Source: Ditylenchus dipsaci
Lineage: Eukaryota > Nematoda > Chromadorea > Rhabditida > Anguinidae
DNA length: 64,000 nt
Direction: 5' to 3'
Assembly (NCBI GenBank): GCA_004194705.1
Contig: SADC01001275.1
Span: 1,550,001 to 1,614,000 of the forward strand
Made by a program: the position numbers and the translations under genes. Shown piece by piece: positions 42,880 through 55,191 of the stretch. Positions within the stretch are counted from its first letter, which is position 1; every line of letters begins with the position of its first letter. The notes beneath the pieces are model-generated. The model made no database searches. It worked only from the letters and a program-made list of their open reading frames with translations, and was not told the origin of the DNA.

Positions 42880-45600
42880 CAGACTGTTCCAACAGTTTCA
42901 CTGTTTTAAATAAAATTCTTGCTGAAAATCCATGTTTTTGACATGCCTGTTTAGTCCCAATATTTGTTTTGCCTTAATTTCAGGAATTGGTCGGAGATGG
43001 CTGTATTCATGCAAATCGATATTTTTTATCATTATTGCTTGTATTTGTCATACTTGAGTGGTTATTGAATTTTTCATTCGCTTTTGTCTTGTGAAAGACT
43101 CCTATTATTACTAAAGCTCGAAATTTTTCGGGGTCGCCTTATTGGGGGTCTACTGATTTTTCGCAGAATTTTTAAAAATATAAAAAAAATTGAAAACTCA
43201 TTTTGTAGTCCTGTATCCTGAATCGAAATCTCAAGCAGCTTTAAAACACTATTTCTTGGCTTTATTATTATTATTATAATTACTGTTTTATTATAAAATA
43301 ACTTTCTCCCATTTTGTTTTTGTGCCCATCTTTCTCTTTGCTTTGATAGGCAAGAATGCCTACATTATTTCCTGTTTCTTTTGGTTTCGCCTTTCAAGGT
43401 GTTCTTGTTGCATTCAGCAACAATAAAGCAAGAGGATGCAAAACAACCAACCACCATGTAATTAATTCTCGCTGCATTGGGTTAAGGCCATCACTTTTGG
43501 CATGCCTGATATTTGTGGTCTTGCTATATCTGCTAAATTTGGGTCTTATAACCACCAATTTTGTATTTTTCGTTTCGACTTTAAGTATTGGCTGAGATTG
43601 TTGATGACACTGACGCAATTGTGAGTGATAGATAAGCAAAACACTGATGATGGCCACAAGGTGCTCATTATTGCTTGTAAATCTTAAGGTTTTTGGACCC
43701 AAATATGCATTTTTAGTTTGTGACGCACAAAGCTATATTAGTGATGCTATTTCGCCAAAGTAAAGACTAGAACTAGAACCCAAAATCAGGTTTTGGCTGA
43801 GGCCACGCATACTTTCCACATTCCATCTAAGGTTATTCGGACCGAATTCTCCAAAAAAAGTTGTTGAGCCAGTAAACGCAATTTCAGAAAAAATGGAGTT
43901 TTCGGTATTTTGGAAAGTAGGTTGTTCCAAAAATTTACTCTTTTGAGAATGTCCCGAAACATTGGTGGGACCAACGCACAATTTAGCAAAAAAAATTCTT
44001 TTGAAAAAAATCATGCCCTTGATCTTGCTGTTCTTTTGGAACTTTTTTCCAATATAATGTAAAATTTTACGACTCACAATATTCAAATCCAGGCCCAGCT
44101 TTTTGATATACCCAATCCAAAACTGTAATCCAGATTACCCGTATCTAATCCCACAACAACAGCCGGTCAATTAATTAGGCGGATGGTTGTCAAGTGACAC
44201 CACTTTTAAACTCAATTGACCCCCGCACACTCGTTTTCAAAAGTCATTCACCTTATGCCTGACCCCTGCTCCAAGCCCACATACCCCCATACTCCACAAC
44301 AGCTTGAGACAGGGGATTTGATTATGCAGTAGTGGCGGCAGTATATCCATTGCATGCAAGCAGCAATATCACATGGCGACAGATTGTGCATTACCACTCC
44401 GAAGATCTAAAGTTCATGCTATTGCTGTTTACTCTTTTTATTGCTCCTAGTTTTCCTCCTTTTCTTGCAAATGACCCTCTCTTTTTTCCAGCAAACCCCG
44501 CCTCTAATTCCTAAGTCCACTGCTGCCCACAAATTGGTTGGTGGAGCAAATCAGGTGGACATCCATCCCTTTTTCTGCTTGATTTTAGCATTTTACTGGA
44601 AATTGTTTCGATTTTTTTTTGTTAATTAAGCATTTTGAGCTTGAAATCGGAATAAATTTTGTGATTTTGTGTTAATTTTTTCGGGTTAGTAGTATTCTTT
44701 GTTGGTTTGAATAGAAGAGATGCTAGCTGCTAATCTTTGTTCTATAAAAGAGCAAATTTGATGTCGTCTTTTGTTTTTGGTTTGTTTGAAGAAGCTGAAT
44801 AGGCATTTTCTGTTTGATTTTGATATTATCTCCTTCATTTCCTTCTATTTTTGTCTGAATGACTAGCATTTGAAAGAGGGTCGGAGCAGTGTAGATCACT
44901 GCTTTTACGTTTTATTCGGATAAACATACTAATAGAGAATGCTTTTCACATATTTAGTCAGTACTTTTGAGACGTTTCAATAACAATTAAAGAATTAATT
45001 CGTTTTTGTACTATTATGCAAAAATAACTATTCTTTGCCAAAAAAAAATTTTGGGCCAAGCCCGTATGCGAAATCTATTCAGAAATCCAAATTTTTAACA
45101 AAGAAATTTTTTGAGAGCTATTTTATCTTTTTATCTTGGTTCATAAGTTGAACTACCAACATTTCTGCCAACTAGTGGGTCTCAGTACAATTTTTTTTTG
45201 GGAAAAAGGGTGTTTTTGTATAAAAAACGAAATATTTAGGAAAGCCCAGCAACAGTTTCCGTTTAACTGTTCGGTTATCTTACATCTTCTTATTTGTAAA
45301 AAGTAATCGTTGTTAATACCCCATATTTAGTGTTATTCAGCCCTAGTTGATGCTTAAAAGCTTGCTTAGTAATCCAAGATTACCCCAATTCCCTCGAGAC
45401 TGCATTTATCAGTTGGTTTAAATCTCTATAATCACTTTCTAAGCACTTTCTAAGTTATTGTTGATAACAACTACATGTTTGTTTATAGTATAAGTTTGTT
45501 GTCCAAGATTTGATCAGTCATTCTTGAATGTTTAGGTAAGGACAAATGATAGCTGATTTGCAGACCAGATGAAAATATTCCATATATTTAATTCTACTAG
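42880..45600. other. 2.7 kb without recognisable gene
   Basis: AT-rich. ORF pairs on opposite strands near 43.4-43.7 and 43.7-44.1 kb have no family resemblance. The region may contain the promoter of the gene starting at 45.63 kb. Confidence 0.35.
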
Positions 45601-45627
45601 TACTACTGCCACCGTCACCAAGTAACT

Positions 45628-48600
45628 ATGTACAACTCTTCCGATTACATATCTGTATCCAGCAATACCCTGAGCTCTGCCTTATCCTCCCAGTACTACA
45701 CTCAGTCGGACACAGAAGCCGAAGAAGAGATCAGATGCAGGAAAAGAGGAGGTGCACAGAGACCTGGTACACGACTCACTCTCACACCCAGGGAAACCAC
45801 TCTGAGAAAGAAAAGAAGTAGGCTTTCTTAACTTTTTTACTGAAAATATTATGTAGCCTGAACAAAACCCTTTGTAAACATATTTTAAATCGACAAATAA
45901 TTAACAATAAAATAACTAAAAAATCGAAAAGCTAGTCTGGACTAGCAAGCTGGCCATTTTTCGATGCCCTTAGTAATGAAAAAATTTCTTAGAAATTTGA
46001 ATCACAGAAGAGGATTTCTAAAGATGTTTTGATGCCAAAGCAGAAAAAAATTTAAAACCACACAAAATTGAAAAAAGGTTTTCTTATAACTGCACACAAA
46101 GGGAACTTATGTACTTGGGGGGCGCATTTTTTGCACATTTGTAAATCATGTTTAAACGACTTCTAAGTAATTTTTATATGCTTAAAACGATTAAAAAGTT
46201 GTTTTCTGACACTTTTCCACGTAAAAAATAGATTTTTTGAAAAAAAATTCTTTGGCCAAAATAAGACTTATTGCCTTGGGGACCAAGGCAAAACACCTTG
46301 TATTAAGGGATTCTACCGCGTTTTGGTCACTGGAGCTGGGCAAAAAGAGTCGCTTAATGCATTTTTGATCAAGAGTCTTGCTCGGAATTATGTCTAAGGT
46401 AAGTGCGCGCGCGCATCTCTAACCAACCAAGCCCCTGCGCCCCGAAGGGGGCGCAGGGGGCTTGGTTGCTTGGGTTGAGATGCGCACACCCACATACCTT
46501 AAACGCAAATCACTCGAAAGTGACTCTGGATGCATAAAAATGTATGCATACCAGAGTTTCTTTATGCGGTAGGCCCCAGTCAACAAAACTATGTTCAAAT
46601 TCCATCTTTTTGTGGTATCCAGGTACCCTTTCAGGTTGGATTTCCTTGGGGGACCAAGGCAAAAAGTCAAATTTTAGTCAAAAAAATTTCTTTTCAAAAA
46701 AACGATTTTTGTGTGGAAAAGTGTCAGAAAATGACTTTCTTATCGTTTAAAGCACATAAAAGTTACTTAGAGTCGTTTAAACATGATTTACAAATTAGTA
46801 AAAAATGCGCCCCCCAAGTAAATAAGTGCCCACCAAAGCTAATATCTAAGTTTTTCAAAGCTTATTTTTGCAGGCCTATCCTCCACCTACTTCCCTGTGT
46901 GCCAACAAACTCCAAAAGCCTTAGTTCAACATGCGATATCCCGAAAAGTACATTGCCTGAACCAACCCTACTACCGCTTCCTCCATCGACAGTTTTGAGG
47001 CCCACTGCCAGTTCAACCTCTTACTCAACGCAGATGCCACAACACCCTCAGGAAAAACTACCAAAATACTAATCCAAGACCACCTCAAACCAGATTGAAC
47101 GATTATTACCGACCCACCAGGCGAAATCCAACATCTCAACTCCGCAAAATCCACCCAAAAAGTCATTTGAACGCCCGAAAGGAGAACACCCAGCAAAAGA
47201 AGGCATTCCAACCCTTTTGCACTGCTCACAGACAACAATTCTGACGTAGAAGTTTGTTCGGCACCCATTTTACTGGACTACCAGCCCACACCCAAGCCTC
47301 TCAAAGAGGTTTTGGATAGTCGGAAAAGGCCTTCGCCACCTCGGGATATCCCCCTCCAGTGCCTCGACACCAGCTGGAAAAGCCTAGCTACGGCATAAGG
47401 TCGATGGATAAAGAAAATTATGTGAACACAGCATTCCTAGCAGCAGCTACAATGATAGTGGGTGTGATGATGAAAGGCTAGAAGAGGCCCACAGATCCTA
47501 CGAAGAGACCAATTTTATGAACATGTCTGACAAGACTTATGAGAATTTGAGAATGGAGCACAGGGTATCTGTGGCTGGGGTTTGTGAAGCAACAGCTAGT
47601 TGTTCAGCTTCTTCGTCCAGTGGAGCTTGCAGCAGAGGGACTGCAAGTGACTCAGCAATGAGCCGTTCACTGGCTCCTAGTGCTATGGATGATGAACCCC
47701 AGTTATATGGTCAGTTTTTTTAAGAAAATAAATTTCGACCCTAATTGAATATACCCCCCCCCCCCAAATCAACTTTTTTTAAAAGTGTTTCCAAACACGC
47801 TATATCGACCTAAAATGGCCTCAGGAGTTCAAAAAAGACATTGTTTTTAAAGTTCTGGTGAAGAAAAAGTTGAGTTTTGAGCTTTTTGAAATTTCGACTT
47901 TTTACCTGTTTTATCATGTTTTGGTCACTGGAGCTGGGCAAAATAGTCTCTAAATGCATTTTTGATCAAGAGTCTTGCTCGGAATTATGTCTAAGGTAAG
48001 TAAGTGCGCGCGTCTTTAACCTACCAAGCCGGGCGCAGGTGACTTGGTTGTTTGGGATTGAGATGCGCACACCCACATACCTTAGACGCAATCACTCGAA
48101 AGTGACTCTGGTGCATGAAAAAGCCTGCATACCAGAGTTTATTTATGCGGTAGGCCCCAGTATTCAAAACTATGTTCAACATCTTCCTTTTCACACTAAA
48201 TTGGCCCATTTTTTGGTCCATTTCTACCAAATACAGACCTAAATCCTTCAAAATGGTCAAAATGGGTAATTTTGGGTGGTCGCAAAACTCAATTTTTTAT
48301 TGACCAGAACTTAAATATAATGCCTTTTTTGAACTCCTGAGGCCATTTTAGGTCGATATAGGGTGTTTGGAAACACTTTTAAAAAAGTTGGTTTGGGGGG
48401 GGTATATTCAAGTAGGGTCGAAATTTTTAATTTTTAATATATTTTTTATTTTGAACAACAAAAAAATTGTGTGGCACCATGAGAGTAGTATCAAGCAAAA
48501 TTTAAAAAAAACGAATAATTATTTTTCAAGCTTTAATTTGCCTTTGAAAAAGCAATTTTGCATTTGAAATTTTCTAGGCATCTTGAGTCGGTCTGCGTGA

Positions 48601-51600
48601 TGTCAGCCAAATAGGAAGGGTGCGCTAAAAATCTCCTCAGATATTTTATCGTCATTTCACTAGTGAATCAGCGACTTGTCACGTGCTGACGTTCGATTTG
48701 CGAAAATTTTTGAACACCTTTGCCACTCCGACAGCGCCTTTTCCAAATATCCCCTCTAGCCACCTCAGTCTCACTAAAATATTGTTTTTTTTTCGAAAAA
48801 AATAAGCGTGAAACGTTGCTCATGATTCTACAAAACATTAAACATAATGAAAAGAATTATAGATAAAATCAGAGATGAATGAAATTCAAATTTCATAATT
48901 TTTCAAACAATGTGATAGCAATTGGCGATTCAAGAAAAAAATAACTCATATCTAAAACAAACACCTCCAAAATCTTCTTCTTCTTGTGTTGTAAAGTAAA
49001 GGCTGTATTGTTTGCATAGCAGCATCACTTGATGCTTCTTGAGTCAACACAGAGGGATTATCATGGCTTGCTTTGTTTTTGGGGTGTTGCAGGTTACGCC
49101 ATTTTTCTTGGTCTTTATTAAAAAACTCTTTTTTCTACCCAAATTTTAGAATCAAGTAGCCAAATCTGCCTTATTTTCCCACCCTAATGCTAAATTGATT
49201 TTTTGTAAGGGTGGTGCTGGGAGTGGTAACCATTTAAATTGGATTATGCAAAAAGAGCTTCTGTTGAGGAGTGAGGTGGCGGCGGCAGCGGTTTATTGGC
49301 TGGGAGAATTGGAGGAGAAAAAGCCATAAAGTTACTTTTTACTCACCTTCTATTAGTCATAGCACACTTATGATGATCAAAGCCAGGAAAAAAATTAAAG
49401 AGGGTGAAAGCTAAACGCTTTTTTATCTAAAATGTGAAATTTGTAAAATAAACAAATAAAAGTTGAGAACTTTAATTTTCAAAAATTAAAATTTTTTTAG
49501 GCAGATTGGTTGGTGTAGTCTTTACCGAAGCCAGACGCCTGAACCCCCACAATGGTAACTGGAGGAGGATAGCTGATGCTCAGCGCCAACTAGAAGCTGT
49601 TTTCGGGCTCAGCAGAGACACTGATCTGGCTCAACCTTTCCAGCAAGATGTCATGTTCTGCAAGACTGCGCAATTTTCTGTAAGTCTTTTTTAGTTGTTT
49701 TTATTTCTAGTCATTGAAAAATCCGAAAATTTAATTTCATATCCAGTGCTTAGTAACTCAGATCCCATATTTTCAATTGCATAATACCAACTACTGCTAC
49801 ACCATTTACAACCTATAACCTAAAAAAATAAAGCTTTTGGATACAAAGTCGAGAAGCGAATAATGCTGTAGGGCAGTTTTCACAAGTGGCGGTCCTTCTT
49901 TTTATCCCAATATTCAAACTATCAACTTCTGGTATGCCTTGACCAAGGCAAACATTAACGCCCCTGCTATTAGGACTATCCAAATAATTAGTCTCAACCA
50001 ACAAAAACACTGCCTTAGGCAACAATTTGTGCCAAAACACCTGTTTAACTCTATGTTTACAAGTTCACAGCAGGATGTGTTTTGTTTTAAGGCAAACTTT
50101 TAGTGTTTTAATGCTTTTTCGGTGTGAAAAGTTTTATTTATTATCTTTTCGACTCTAAAAGTGTGTGCTTGTACAAATTGAGTGCAATTAAAGTAGCTGC
50201 GCTAAAATTTATTATTATTGGTGGTGTTGTCTGCAGTATGGATAGGGCTGAGAGTTGGAAATTAAGGCTTTTATTGAGCCGACACCTGTCCTCTTTTTTG
50301 GGTTTGCCCTCCACTTAAAACCACTGCATGCTAGACTTCCAATATTGTAGTGCCGCAGTTAATTACAGAGCATATGTATATATACCTGGCCTAAAATGCA
50401 TTTAGGCCATGATGAAGGAGATGAATCCAAACTGAGCTTGGGAAAAAGCGCAAAATCAATAGGATTCAAACACAAATTTGGTCGAAAATAACAAACAGGC
50501 CTTCGTCGACAAAACTTGTGCAGATTATGAGTTAGCGGCATTAGTTTCAGAATTTCTAAATTTCTTCAAAAAAATACCCTAAAACTGAAATGTAATAGAA
50601 AACGGATCAAATTTTTTAAATTTTTCTTTTATAACATTTAATTTTTAGGTCATTTTTCGAAGAAATTTATGAATTCTGACATTGATGATGCTAATCCAAC
50701 TTTTGCACAAGTTTGTTTGCATCGCGACAGCGGGTTGTCAACAAAATATGTCTCCAAAGCGATAATTAAAAAATACGAAATTTGAATTGGCCAAATCGTG
50801 TCGAGACTATCTTTGTAATAATACCACATCGACGGCTTTTCAAAAAGTCCGATAAGGTCCAATTTAAATTTTTAGACGTGTTTGCAAGGCTCAGTGCTAA
50901 ATTTTTCCGTCATACAATTTCACAAAAAGTTATTTTCTTTGAGGTTACGGGTTCGAGCCGACATCTTACATTTTTTCGATTTTCTGCATATTTTTCATTA
51001 TTGACTCAATCGACGTAAAATCGAAAAGTAGATATAGGTCGGAAGTATCTGATTTTTAGCTTTTACCTTGAGAATTCGAGTACAGTCTACTCTCGATAAA
51101 CTGGCACCCCTGGGGACCAGCCTGGAGTGCCAGTTTATCGGGGGTGCCAGTTTAGTGGGATGTTACTTTGCCTAATTTCTCTGTCGGCCAGCCAAATAGG
51201 GCTTTTTCAAAGTGCCAGTTTATCGAGGGTGCCAGTTTATTGGAGTGCCAGTTTAACGAGAGTAGACTGTACAGGTCAATCGGAAAGTTGAGACCATATG
51301 TACCTTTTTTCTCCCAAATCTCTTTTTTTATAAAACTTATGAAAAGCCCCCAATATTAGTCCCAGTCCCAGATTACCCTGGAAAAAGTACGTAAGGCATT
51401 TATTAGTCCGTCCTAACATACGTATGGTATGGAGAACCCAAGCTTTTTTCCTGATTAAGCACCGAATTCTCGAACAAAAAGCAGCAAAAAAACGAATTTT
51501 TGAATTCCTACTTAAGCCTTATGGGACGTTTTGAAAAGCCAGGATCCTTTTAAAGATCAGTTCACAATGTTTTAGAAAGTAAAATTATACAAATGCCATT

Positions 51601-54147
51601 TTTAAGTTAAAAAAAGCCGCTAAAATGACCTTATCCTAAAATTACTACAAGCACTTGAAAAAGCTTAGTTTTACTAACTTGTTTGCTAGACATACGTAAT
51701 TGATGTGTTTTAATCCAAAAAGCTAACACTAACACCTCGTTTAAGGCCATTTTCGCCTTTTAGCATTTTGCCGAAATATCACACACTAATTATTCTTTTG
51801 GCTCTTGACTTTCCCTTGTTTTGACATCTTCAGTATATTTGTGTTCCTCCTCAAGCAGAAGGTGTAATTGCACATGCTCGAGTGCAGTTTTGATGAGAAG
51901 TCAGAGCAACAGGATGTGAAGTAATAGTACAAGGACAGAGGTCTTGTTCCCACTACCTGCTTGCGTAATCCTACACACCACTCATTCACTCACTTAAATC
52001 CCACTACTCTTGACTCTTCTATTTTTTGAGGCAGGCACAGCACAACAACAAATGAGTGAGAAATGAGCGTCGTCCCCAACTTTCTGATCAAAGCGATTAT
52101 TTTGGAACAGACTTTTACAAGAAAAAGAATACTGGCGCTACTTGGTTCCCCCCCCTTCCCAAATCAACTTTTTTAAAAGAGTTTCCAAACACACTATATC
52201 GACCTAAAATGGCCTCAGGAGTTCAAAAAAGGCATTATATTTGAGTTCTGGTCAATAAAAAACTGAGTTTTGGGACCACCCAAAGATACCTATTTTGACC
52301 ATTTTTAAAGGAATTTAGGTCTGTATTTGGGTGGAAATGGACCAAAAATGGGCCAATTTAGTGTGAAAAAGAAGATGTTGAACATAGTTTTGTTGACTGG
52401 GGCTACCGCATAAATAAACTCTGGTATGCATGCTTTTTCATGCATCCAGAGTCACTTTCGAGTGATTTGCGTCTAAGGTATGTGGGTGTGCGCATCTCAA
52501 CCCCAAGCAACCAAGTCACCTGCGCCCGGCTTGGTAGGTTAAAGACGCGCGCACTCACTTACCTTAGACATAATTCCGAGCAAGACTCTTGATCAAAAAT
52601 GCATTTAGAGACTATTTTTGCCCAGCTCCAGTGACCAAAACATGATAAAACAGGTAAAAAGTCGAAATTTAAAAGTGACCAAAACTTAATTTTTGTCCAC
52701 CAGAACTTAAAAATAATGTCTTTTTTGAACTTCTGAGGCCGTTTTAGGTCGATATAGCGCGTTTGGGAACACTTTTAAAAAAGTTGATTTGGGGGGGGGG
52801 GGGGTATATCCAAGTAGGGTCAGAATACTTTACTTTTGGAACTAAGGGCTATATCCGCAAGCAACTTTTTAGTTCTTCCAGATTGCCTATTTGGGTTCAA
52901 TGCACTTCATTGAATAAATTGAACAACCTCTCCCCCCCCTTACTAGATTGAACCTTGAACCCTCCAGATAATTGAATCCTAGACTCCCACATTCAACTCG
53001 AGACACGCCTTGCTCGATTGTCTTCCGAGATAATTCAAAATTATTAAATTTTAAGTTTGCACGCTTCTTTCAGGATAAAAAATTGCCAATCCAAAAATTT
53101 AGTCGGGTGGGAAGTTCAGGGTTCAACAAAGTGGAATCATGATAGCAGAAAAATTGGCTAGATTTCAAAATCTCGGTTTTGAATCATGCTGGGGCTCCAG
53201 GTTTAATCTAGTAAAGGGTCCAGGGTCCAGTCGTCCACTTGATGTAAATTGCACGGCATCAGATTAGGCGAATACAGTTGCCATGAAATGTCAACCGTGC
53301 GGTATCAAATCTCTTCTTGCCAACAAAAAGATCTCACAAACATAGTTGGATCGCCGCCGCCGCCACCACCGGCGCCGCGCCGGCGGCGCCGCCAGGCGGC
53401 GGCGGCAAAATATGAGGTGCCGCCGGCGGTGGCGGCGGCGGTGGCGGTGCGGCGGTGTAATTAGGCGGCGGCGTGGCGGCGATGTGGCGGCGGCGGTGGC
53501 GGCGGCGGCGGTGGCGGCGATGGCAGCGCCTGCGGCGGTGGCGGCGGCGGCAGCGGTGAAATTTAGCAACATTTTTACGCCGGCGGCGGCGCCGCCGGCG
53601 GTGGTGTTGGCGACGCCGCCGGCGGTGGCGGCGGCGGTGGTTTTTCAGAGGCGTCCAACTATGCTCACAAAGACAAGGCAACTTTTTAACTAAAAATCAT
53701 TTTCAAGTGGTATCTACCAGTGGCGTAGCCAGGGGCGGCAGGGAGTGCACGTGCCCACCCTCCTGACCACTACCAACCCCCCCCCCCGTCAGAAATTTCT
53801 GGCTACGCCTCTGGTATGTTACCTATGCTCTTTAAAAAATTCAAAATTCCAAATTTACAAATTTTTACAACTTTTTTAAAGGTAATTTATTTGAAGGTAG
53901 CAGAATAGCTCAAAGACTGCGGCAGACCCAGGCACATTCGCTCAAAGATTACAACTACCTGGTCAAGAAGTTGCAAAAGGTTCTGAGCCAGTTAAAGATG
54001 GCTTCCGAACAGCATCCATCCATATCCACTCCATTCAATTCTGCGCAAGGAACATTTCCAAAATTTTTGGAGAGGATAAAAGCTATTTTAAGTAGCAGCT
54101 GCTTAAGGCTCAAAATAATAGTGGTTTTTTCTCTGACAGTCAAATAA
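45628..54147 (+). CDS. Unidentified multi-exon gene with frame breaks
   Basis: Exons that fit: 45628-45817 (MYNSSDYISVSSNTLSSALS; donor GTAGGC), 46874-47709 (acceptor TTTTTGCAG; donor GTCAGT), 49501-49679 (EARRLNPHNGNWRRIADAQR; phase joins correctly) and 53882-54147 (RIAQRLRQTQAHSLKDYNYL, coiled coil; TAA). The second exon is serine, proline and charge rich, but no single frame is open. Coding-like text moves between frames (PKKSFERPKG; HSNPFALLTDNNSDVEV; SYGIRSMDKENY; ERLEEAHRSYEETNFMNMSD). The phase to the last exon also needs an extra exon. Either the gene is decaying or this stretch has indel errors. No family recognised. Foldback elements sit tightly on both sides of exon 2. Confidence 0.45.
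46110..46825. mobile_element. Foldback element, arm type B with shared core
   Basis: Second copy of the 37.79-38.51 kb element: arms with GGGGGGCGCATTTTTTGC and its complement, GCCTTGGGGACCAAGGC inside the arms, and the shared core with a GC-rich hairpin GCCCCTGCGCCCC.. at 46.43-46.46 kb. It ends about 50 bp before exon 2 of the surrounding gene. Confidence 0.85.
47747..48425. mobile_element. Foldback element, arm type A with shared core
   Basis: CCCCCCCAAATCAACTTTTT at the left and the complement near 48.40 kb, with AAAGTGTTTCCAAACAC and the core. It starts about 40 bp after exon 2 of the surrounding gene, in its intron. Confidence 0.85.
48430..51075. other. Intronic sequence around the 49.5-kb exon
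   Basis: Apart from the exon at 49501-49679, I see no further supported exon or repeat. Short ORFs occur on both strands. An additional exon could be hidden in the 49.7-53.9 kb interval. Confidence 0.35.
51083..51269. mobile_element. pogo-like MITE with reiterated TGCCAGTTTATCG
   Basis: 187 bp, CAGTCTACTCTCGATAAACT at the left and its complement at the right, TA on both sides. GTGCCAGTTTATCG(A/G)G recurs four to five times in the interior. Confidence 0.9.
51280..52125. other. Intronic, no feature supported
   Basis: AT-rich sequence inside the putative intron. The ORF on the minus strand at 51786-51989 has no family resemblance. Confidence 0.35.
52135..52825. mobile_element. Foldback element, arm type A with shared core
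   Basis: GGCGCTACTTGG then a C run and AAATCAACTTTTTT at the left; GGTATATCCAAGTAGGGTC at the right. Core identical in layout to 10.66, 47.75 and 57.24 kb. Confidence 0.85.
53341..53663. mobile_element. hAT-type MITE made almost entirely of GCC/GGC repeats
   Basis: Ends CATAGTTGGATCGCCGCC and the complement of GGCGTCCAACTATG, flanked by a perfect 8-bp duplication CTCACAAA (53333-53340, 53664-53671). The interior of about 300 bp is GGC/GTGGCGGC trinucleotide sequence, CG-rich in an otherwise AT-rich region. Long ORFs here (poly-Arg, poly-Ala) are a result of the repeat. Confidence 0.9.
53718..53813. mobile_element. hAT-like MITE (CAGTGGCGTAGCCAG ends)
   Basis: CAGTGGCGTAGCCAGG at the left, CTGGCTACGCCTCTG at the right. 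This terminus type is common in animal hAT elements. The flanks GTATCTAC and GTATGTTA agree at only 5 of 8, so the insertion is old. Confidence 0.75.
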
Positions 54148-54149
54148 TT

Positions 54150-55185
54150 TCAATATTAGTAGTATTTATCTATATTTGTGTATTTTGTATTAGTCGAAAT
54201 CGAAGAAATTGTTTGTGAACTTCATTGTGTTAAAAATCCTAATAAATACAGTTTATTTGCATGGGCTGCCCATATTTTTTTGGATATTTATTTGTTATTT
54301 TTTCATAACCTTATAAAAGGGTAATTTTTCCGAGATATCTTTTCTAAAAAGAGGAGATATAGCATTTTTAAAAGTGGACTTTGAAATTAAGCGACAAAAA
54401 CATAACCTTCAAACCAAATTTCAGTGCACTCAAAATCTTTTCCTCAAATTTAATGTAATCTTGTCATTTATTAGATTGAGATGAAAATTTCTTCCGCTTT
54501 CCAAAGAAGTTATGCTTTAATGAAAGGTCCCCCAGAGGCATGTTTAAATACAAAGCAATTTTATGTTTTTTACTATTCCTAAAGTAATTTTATCTTTTTG
54601 CACTTCCATCCAATATTTGTAAAAAACTTACTGCCTCACTACTATAGCAACTATGCACTTTAATAGTTTACTGAAAGCAAAGCAAATTAGCCTAATAACG
54701 ATGAAAATTGTTAATTTCATAAGCAGAACACTGACATATATGGAGTAACACATGATTGTTATTTTCGGTTTAGTTTTTCCCGGCAAGTGCACAAGTTCCA
54801 GTCTTTAGTCCAAGTTCTAGTCAAAAAATGAATAAAAAAAAGCTGTTCAATTGCCTTGCAGTTTTATTTACTTTGGTTTTCCTGAGGGCAAAAAAAGCGA
54901 TTTTTCGTCAATTTTTTGTGTAAAAATGGACGGCTATGCCATAAAAACACGTTTTCTCCACGTTTAAAGTGCTACTTAAAACGTTGAGAAACCTAAAAAT
55001 GCTTCCGGCCAAAGTTCTTAAAGGCTTTCAGATATTTTGTAGCTATGTCTTTTTTATAAGCAGATTTTTTTTAAATTGTTTTTCTACAAATTTACCATAC
55101 AACAATTTGACTTTCTTTATCGGCTCGAAATTATACACATCTTTTATACAAATATAAAAAGCACATAAATAAGTAAACATAGCTC
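54150..55185. other. Space between two converging genes
   Basis: No exon or foldback supported. AATAAATACAG at 54.24 kb may be a polyadenylation signal for the plus-strand gene, and AT-rich sequence near 55.1-55.2 kb could serve the minus-strand one. Confidence 0.35.
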
Positions 55186-55191
55186 TGTCCA

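Noticed and set aside
43356..44086. Several 80-117-codon ORFs on both strands
   Set aside because: They overlap each other on opposite strands and show no family features or splice-bounded structure.
46530..47072. 180-codon ORF
   Set aside because: The first two thirds are foldback element type B sequence; only the last part overlaps a plausible exon after the TTTTTGCAG acceptor.
53291..53693. Long ORFs on both strands with poly-Arg or poly-Ala protein
   Set aside because: Any frame through a GCC repeat stays open; the block is the body of a MITE.
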